Positions 15,206 to 19,225 of a DNA stretch of 19,225 nucleotides are shown in pieces. The position numbers and the translations under genes were made by a program. How positions within the stretch are numbered: the stretch's first letter is position 1; every line of letters starts with the position of its first letter. The stretch is from an uncultured Bacteroides sp. Its GTDB lineage: Bacteria; Bacteroidota; Bacteroidia; Bacteroidales; Bacteroidaceae. The stretch covers positions 1-19,225 of the forward strand of contig NZ_CAJUHF010000058.1 in assembly GCF_910585845.1 (NCBI RefSeq), written 5' to 3'. A model generated the notes under the pieces. That model saw only the letters and a list, made by a program, of their open reading frames with translations. It was not told the origin of the DNA and searched no databases.

Positions 15206-16435
15206 TTAGGGTATTAGTAATGAAGAATCTCCGTAACTCAGGAAACGGAAATCGTGGCTCAGGGCATAGTCGTATATCTTTTTCCAGTCCCCTTTCACAA
15301 AGGCTGATACGAGCAGCAGGAGCGTGCTTTGCGGCTGATGGAAGTTGGTGACTATGGCAACAACGATTTTGTAGTCGTATCCCGGAGCGATAATGATTTG
15401 TGTACTGGTGTGCAAGGTTTCCAGATGATTGCGTTCCAGATAGTCGAGTATGGCTTTCAGGGAGTGTGTGGAGCTGATGTCGGCTGTTTCTTCGGCAGTT
15501 TCATAGGGTTGCCATTGCCGCACGCGTAACTCTTCTTCTGTGGCATGAGGATTTTTCAGCAGAGTAACACCGATGTGGTATAGACTTTCCAATGTCCTGA
15601 CGGATGTAGTGCCTACGGCTATCGCCTTCCCGTCGTGGGCTATCAGCTTTTCTATGGTGGTTCGTAAGACGGAGATGTATTCCGTGTGCATTTCGTGTCC
15701 CTCTATCTCCTCGCTCTTGACGGGCTTGAAGGTACCGGCACCAACGTGCAGTGTCAACTCTTCCAGTTCTACACCCAGCTGTTTCAGGTCGTCTAGTACG
15801 CGGGAGGTGAAATGCAATCCTGCGGTAGGTGCTGCTACAGAGCCTTTTATCTTCGAGTAGATGGTCTGGTAAGTCTCCTTGTCGCTCTCCTGTGTCTTGC
15901 GGTTCAGATAGGGCGGGATGGGGAGTTCGCCAAACACCTCCAGTATGTCGGCAAAGGTGATTGCCGTGTCGTCCCAGCGGAAGTCTATCCAATGGCTGGT
16001 TCCGTGACATTCGCCTCGGGTGGCGGTCAATGTGATGGTGCGTCCTTTTACAGTCATTTTCCGTTTCAGGGTTCCCTCTTTCCATTTCTTTAGATTGCCT
16101 ATCATGCACAGCCAGGCGGCATGCTCGGTTTGCTGGAAGTTCAGTGCATAGTCGTTCGGTTCGGCAGGCTCCAGACAGAATACTTCGATCAGTGCACCAG
16201 TCTCTTTACGGAAGTGCAGTCTTGCCTGAATCACTTTCGTGTTGTTGAATACCATCAGGCTTCGGGCAGGCAGGTAGGAGGGTAATGAAGTAAAGATATC
16301 CTCGGATACCTCTCCATGACGGTACACTAGTAGCTTGGACTGATCGCGCATGGGTAAAGGGAACTTGGCGATACGCTCGTCGGGCAGGGGATAGTTATAC
16401 TCGCTGATACGGATATGTTTTGGATCTTCTTTCAT
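15206..16435 (-). CDS. queA: S-adenosylmethionine:tRNA ribosyltransferase-isomerase
   Basis: QueA transfers and isomerises the ribosyl part of SAM onto preQ1 in tRNA wobble position 34, giving epoxyqueuosine. The 409-aa protein carries the family blocks: YNYPLPDERIAKFPLPMRDQ (13-32), VFNNTKVIQARLHFRKETGA (62-81), FGELPIPPYL (168-177), YQTIYSKIKGSVAAPTAGLH (189-208), LTLHVGAGTFKPV (228-240) and, at the end, TNFHQPQSTLLLLVSAF and RFLSYGDSSLL. Usual QueA is about 345-360 aa. The extra length lies mainly in the middle and in the segment after 255 (for example LRVRQWQPYETAEET). Asn-Thr-Lys replaces the common Asp-Thr-Arg in the ARL block. This longer form may be a QueA paralogue; no second queA is visible here. 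It is first in a two-gene unit with the Nudix gene and divergent from the Smr gene. Confidence 0.88.
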   Translation of the reverse strand: MKEDPKHIRISEYNYPLPDERIAKFPLPMRDQSKLLVYRHGEVSEDIFTSLPSYLPARSLMVFNNTKVIQARLHFRKETGALIEVFCLEPAEPNDYALNFQQTEHAAWLCMIGNLKKWKEGTLKRKMTVKGRTITLTATRGECHGTSHWIDFRWDDTAITFADILEVFGELPIPPYLNRKTQESDKETYQTIYSKIKGSVAAPTAGLHFTSRVLDDLKQLGVELEELTLHVGAGTFKPVKSEEIEGHEMHTEYISVLRTTIEKLIAHDGKAIAVGTTSVRTLESLYHIGVTLLKNPHATEEELRVRQWQPYETAEETADISSTHSLKAILDYLERNHLETLHTSTQIIIAPGYDYKIVVAIVTNFHQPQSTLLLLVSAFVKGDWKKIYDYALSHDFRFLSYGDSSLLIP

Positions 16436-16457
16436 GATAAACTTGGTTTATGAGGTG

Positions 16458-16465
16458 CAAAGGTA
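16458..16465 (-). promoter_or_regulatory. -7 box for queA-Nudix
   Basis: The complement reads TACCTTTG, an exact TAnnTTTG match 22 bp before the queA ATG. The -33 is not convincing. Confidence 0.6.
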
Positions 16466-16509
16466 CGGATATTTATTGTTTTTTTCTATCTTTTTTTATG
16501 GAGTTGCCG

Positions 16510-16517
16510 TATCTTTG
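16510..16517 (+). promoter_or_regulatory. -7 box for the Smr-domain gene
   Basis: TATCTTTG matches TAnnTTTG exactly, 70 bp before the ATG at 16588. It falls inside the frame that is open from 16450, so translation from 16450 would need a promoter further upstream. This supports the downstream start. Confidence 0.6.
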
Positions 16518-16587
16518 CGGGCGGTCGGGCTTTGCTATGCCGGACGTAAATACTTATTTGTCAAATACTAAAAAAAAGAATAGAACG

Positions 16588-17682
16588 ATGAAGATAGGTG
16601 ATAAAGTGCGTTTCCTCAACGAAATCGGCGGAGGAATCGTGAAAGGATTTCAGGGAAAAGACATCGTGCTGGTGGAAGATGCCGACGGTTTTGATATCCC
16701 GATGGCGGTGCGCGAGTGTGTGGTGATTGATACGGATAATTATAATATGGTAAGACCGACGTCGAAACCTGCTGCGAAAAAAACGGAAGAGAGTCCGGCA
16801 AGGTCTTCAGGTTCTGTTCAGGAAGAGGCGAAACCGCGGAACGTGGTTGCGCCTAAACCTTCTGTCTACCGCCAGCCGGAGATGCGTGGCGGAGATGTGC
16901 TGAATGTATTTCTGGCATTCGTTCCGGAAGATATCAAGGCGGTCAGCACCACACCTTTCGAGGCGTATTTGGTGAATGATAGCAATTATTATCTATACTA
17001 CACCTATCTCTGTGCGGAGGGCAAGGCATGGAATGTCCGCTCCAACGGGCTGATAGAACCGAACACCAAATTCTTGCTTGAGGAATTTGAGAAGGCGGAA
17101 CTGAATGACCGCGAACATGTGGCTGTACAGTTCGTTGCTTTCAAGGACGGGCGTTCTTTTGCGCTGAAGCCGGCAGTCAGTGTGGAGTTGCGCATAGACA
17201 CGGTCAAGTTCTATAAGTTGCACACCTTTCAGGAGTCGGAGTTCTTTGAGACACCTTCCCTGATCTATGATGTGGTGAAGAATGATGTTCCAGCCAAGCA
17301 GGTTTATGTTTCCGCCGAGGAGTTGCAGGCGGCGTTGCTTCAGAAGAGTGTGGTAGATAAGCCGAAACCCCAGTCTGTCGTGAAGCGCGGTGGGCAGAAT
17401 GGCATCGTCGAGATAGACCTTCATATCGGTGAGCTTCTGGATGACATTCGGGGAATGAGCAACAGTGAGATCTTGAACTATCAGCTCGATAAGTTCAGGG
17501 AAGTACTGGAGCAGTATAGGAACAAACGCGAACAGCGCATTGTCTTAATTCATGGCAAGGGGGACGGTGTGCTTCGCAAGGCGATATTGGATGAACTGAA
17601 GCGTAAATATCCTACCTATAGGCATCAGGATGCTTCTTTCCAGGAATATGGATTTGGGGCAACAATGGTGACGATAAAGTAA
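16588..17682 (+). CDS. DUF2027 and Smr domain protein
   Basis: A 364-aa cytoplasmic protein. Residues 1-50 form a small barrel-like region typical of DUF2027 (MKIGDKVRFLNEIGGGIVKG). Residues 55-95 are a Lys/Pro/Ser-rich linker. A conserved middle domain (about 100-245) has strand-rich FVPEDIKAVSTTPFEAYLVN. A C-terminal Smr domain (about 272-364) carries the DLH motif (277-279) and HGKG (322-325), the nucleic-acid-binding and nuclease signature shared with MutS2. Smr proteins act on DNA recombination intermediates or on stalled-ribosome mRNA; which applies here is unknown. ATG at 16588 is chosen over 16450 because the -7 box lies between them and the extra 46 residues are low-quality and lack family similarity. 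Divergent from queA with 152 bp between starts. Confidence 0.9.
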   Translation: MKIGDKVRFLNEIGGGIVKGFQGKDIVLVEDADGFDIPMAVRECVVIDTDNYNMVRPTSKPAAKKTEESPARSSGSVQEEAKPRNVVAPKPSVYRQPEMRGGDVLNVFLAFVPEDIKAVSTTPFEAYLVNDSNYYLYYTYLCAEGKAWNVRSNGLIEPNTKFLLEEFEKAELNDREHVAVQFVAFKDGRSFALKPAVSVELRIDTVKFYKLHTFQESEFFETPSLIYDVVKNDVPAKQVYVSAEELQAALLQKSVVDKPKPQSVVKRGGQNGIVEIDLHIGELLDDIRGMSNSEILNYQLDKFREVLEQYRNKREQRIVLIHGKGDGVLRKAILDELKRKYPTYRHQDASFQEYGFGATMVTIK

Positions 17683-17721
17683 TCGTAGGCTATGGATGCT
17701 GCGGTATGCATAGCTCACTAC

Positions 17722-17800
17722 AAATTACGCAGATTAGCACGGATTTCTTTTTTGATTCTGAATCATCAGATCGGATAATCCTTACTAATCTGCGTAATTT
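17722..17800. repeat. 24-bp inverted repeat between convergent genes, possible bidirectional terminator
   Basis: AAATTACGCAGATTAGCACGGATT-type left arm (17722-17745) and its complement at 17777-17800 match at 22 of 24 bases around a 31-nt loop. The loop contains a T-run and a small GATTC/GAATC palindrome. Words such as TACGCAGATTAGCACGGAT recall a dispersed intergenic repeat seen in Bacteroides genomes (from memory). It lies 39 bp after the Smr gene and 61 bp past the end of the convergent DUF5723 gene, where a shared terminator would be expected. No T-run directly follows either arm. Confidence 0.65.
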
Positions 17801-17861
17801 ATGATGGGATTTGTTTGATATACTCACTTTTGCCGTCAGCGGTTCGTCTCCTTCGGGCGTA

Positions 17862-19160
17862 TCACTCTTTTTTCTTCCCCAAAGGAATGGAAAGACCTAC
17901 GAAAGCATTTGCGTGGTTGGAGTTCTTTCCGAGATACATGTAGTCTGTGCCCAGCATCAGTTGACCGATTCTGATTACAAAACCAAAAGTATCTCCTCCC
18001 TGCAACATGGAGTAGGTCAGTGAGGCGTTGATAAAGGTATTGGGACGATAGTTGGCAGATAACGTCAGTTCGGAGTGGTTATGCAGTTTTCCGAAACGGG
18101 TGGTTGACAACAAGCCTACGCTGAGTTCATTGTTGAAGAAAGCGTATTCGCCTCCCAGTACCAATGTTGGCGAGAGGGAAGTGGTACGTGCCTTGTTTTC
18201 TTTTTTCTGCAGACCATAGAGCTCAAAATCTATGACGTTTTCCGCATCCTCCATGCTATAGTCGCTGCCGGGAGTGAGAGTGGTGTTCTTGTCCGATTCT
18301 GCTATTTGAGTACCTGATTTGCTCCAGGCAATGAAGCCCAGATCCAATAAGGAGGCAGAAAGAGTGAGCTTGTCCGTCAGTTTGTAGTTTGCTCCCAAAT
18401 CGAAGCCTGCACCATAGCCGCTGACACCGAATTTATTGTATTCTAGGTCGGTGACATATCCGTTAGTCTCTTCCAGTTCCACTCCTTTGACCGAACTCTC
18501 CAGATAGGCATCGGAGATGATTTGGAAACCGTTACCCATATTGTTTTTGCTGAGAGACAGGTTGTTGATGGTCAGTCCGATATTTCCTGCACCTAACAAA
18601 AGTTTGGCTCTACCGCCTACGGTCAGCCGCTCATTGATGGCACTCGAGTAGCCGCCTCCTATTTCAATATAGGCATTGACACGCAACTTTTCATCGCGGA
18701 TGTCAAAATTGGTATCCCAATAGTTAGGATCGCCTGCTCTCAGGTAGTCGAACATGCTTTTGGGTATATTGCCTTCTGCATCAACTCGTGTTCCGATATT
18801 GAATGTCCAGAATCCTTTTCCTTTATATGCTCCCATCGATAGGATGTTGGTGCTGGCATGAATGTTTGCTTCATTCATATTTTTCAGGCTATTGTAGAAT
18901 TTATCACTGTTGTAGTAATCGTCATCAGAGGCGAAGACCTCGAAGAGGTCGTGCATACCAACAGAGTTGGTGGATAACTCGGTTGAAGTACCTCCAATAC
19001 CAGGAAGGTTCACAAAACCTTTTGTCGGTTGGAAAGAGGGATTCAGAGACATGCGGTAGTTACTGCCTTCCATGAAATAGGACGAACGTACCTGCTGCGC
19101 TTGTGCGATGGCGGGTAGGAGGAAGGATACGCAAATTCCTAAAAGTAAAAATTTTCTCAT
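17862..19160 (-). CDS. DUF5723 outer-membrane beta-barrel-type protein
   Basis: A 432-aa protein with a signal peptide (1-21, ending IAQA-QQ). The mature start QVRSSYFMEGSNYRMSLNPS is characteristic of the Bacteroidales DUF5723 family. The rest is rich in alternating hydrophobic and polar strands with aromatic girdles (FWTFNIGTRV, NAYIEIGGGYSSAI, AGFDLGANYKLTDKLTLSAS, GTDYMYLG), as in outer-membrane barrels. It ends NHANAFVGLSIPLGKKKE; the charged tail after a final strand is unusual for a BAM-targeted barrel, which normally ends in an aromatic. A complete open frame with ATG at 19160 is present; 65 bp of upstream leader remain and no clear promoter was seen in it. Function is unknown; transport or structural roles are possible. 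No partner gene is visible. Confidence 0.8.
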   Translation of the reverse strand: MRKFLLLGICVSFLLPAIAQAQQVRSSYFMEGSNYRMSLNPSFQPTKGFVNLPGIGGTSTELSTNSVGMHDLFEVFASDDDYYNSDKFYNSLKNMNEANIHASTNILSMGAYKGKGFWTFNIGTRVDAEGNIPKSMFDYLRAGDPNYWDTNFDIRDEKLRVNAYIEIGGGYSSAINERLTVGGRAKLLLGAGNIGLTINNLSLSKNNMGNGFQIISDAYLESSVKGVELEETNGYVTDLEYNKFGVSGYGAGFDLGANYKLTDKLTLSASLLDLGFIAWSKSGTQIAESDKNTTLTPGSDYSMEDAENVIDFELYGLQKKENKARTTSLSPTLVLGGEYAFFNNELSVGLLSTTRFGKLHNHSELTLSANYRPNTFINASLTYSMLQGGDTFGFVIRIGQLMLGTDYMYLGKNSNHANAFVGLSIPLGKKKE

Positions 19161-19225
19161 TGTGTCTTGTTATTAAGAGCCTGTTTAAATTTTCCTCAAT
19201 AATAATCTTATAGTGGCTAATTTGA

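Noticed and set aside
16450..16587. 46-residue N-terminal extension of the Smr-domain protein
   Set aside because: A consensus -7 box lies inside it and the family begins at MKIGDKVRF.

Overview
The window reads as chromosomal DNA of a gut Bacteroides or a close relative. The evidence is a hybrid two-component system (HTCS), a heparin lyase I, families typical of Bacteroidales (DUF4827, DUF5723, DUF2027-Smr), AT-rich leaders without strong Shine-Dalgarno sequences, and several Bacteroides-type -7 boxes (TAnnTTTG). No rRNA, tRNA, CRISPR array or complete insertion sequence was seen.

Region 1 (1-480) is decayed DNA. It holds a frameshifted, truncated remnant of a YhcG/DUF1016-type nuclease gene that continues off the left edge. 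A 98-bp quasi-palindromic, MITE-like element with terminal inverted repeats sits inside it. The remnant stops abruptly at the stop codon of the next gene.

Region 2 (478-11131) looks like a glycosaminoglycan (heparin/heparan sulfate) utilisation cluster built around a divergent promoter. Leftward run a large secreted protein of unrecognised family (632 aa, probably helical toroid plus beta domain), an HTCS sensor/regulator (1349 aa) and a lipoprotein aldose 1-epimerase. Rightward run a serine-type sulfatase with a HEAT-like C-terminus and a heparin lyase I (PL13). The shared 247-bp intergenic region carries two outward -7 boxes, two CAATATTG palindromes and four GTAC motifs. These could be the target of the HTCS. 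No SusC/SusD pair lies in the window, so glycan import must be encoded elsewhere. The proposed logic is that HTCS senses GAG fragments, the lyase and sulfatase (and perhaps the 632-aa protein) trim them, and the epimerase speeds anomer exchange of released sugars.

Region 3 (11132-19225) is core housekeeping. Rightward lie NrnA-type DHH phosphoesterase, a DUF4827 FKBP-like lipoprotein and phosphoglucosamine mutase, ending in a strong terminator. Leftward lie QueA and a Nudix hydrolase, apparently one transcript. A DUF2027-Smr protein is divergent from queA, and a DUF5723 outer-membrane-type protein is convergent with it.

Several intergenic gaps hold short repeats: degenerate TTGTCRCTC units, an 18-bp tandem duplication, an 11-bp-unit palindrome and a 24-bp inverted repeat. 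Two start codons are revised inward: heparin lyase to 9974 and Smr protein to 16588.
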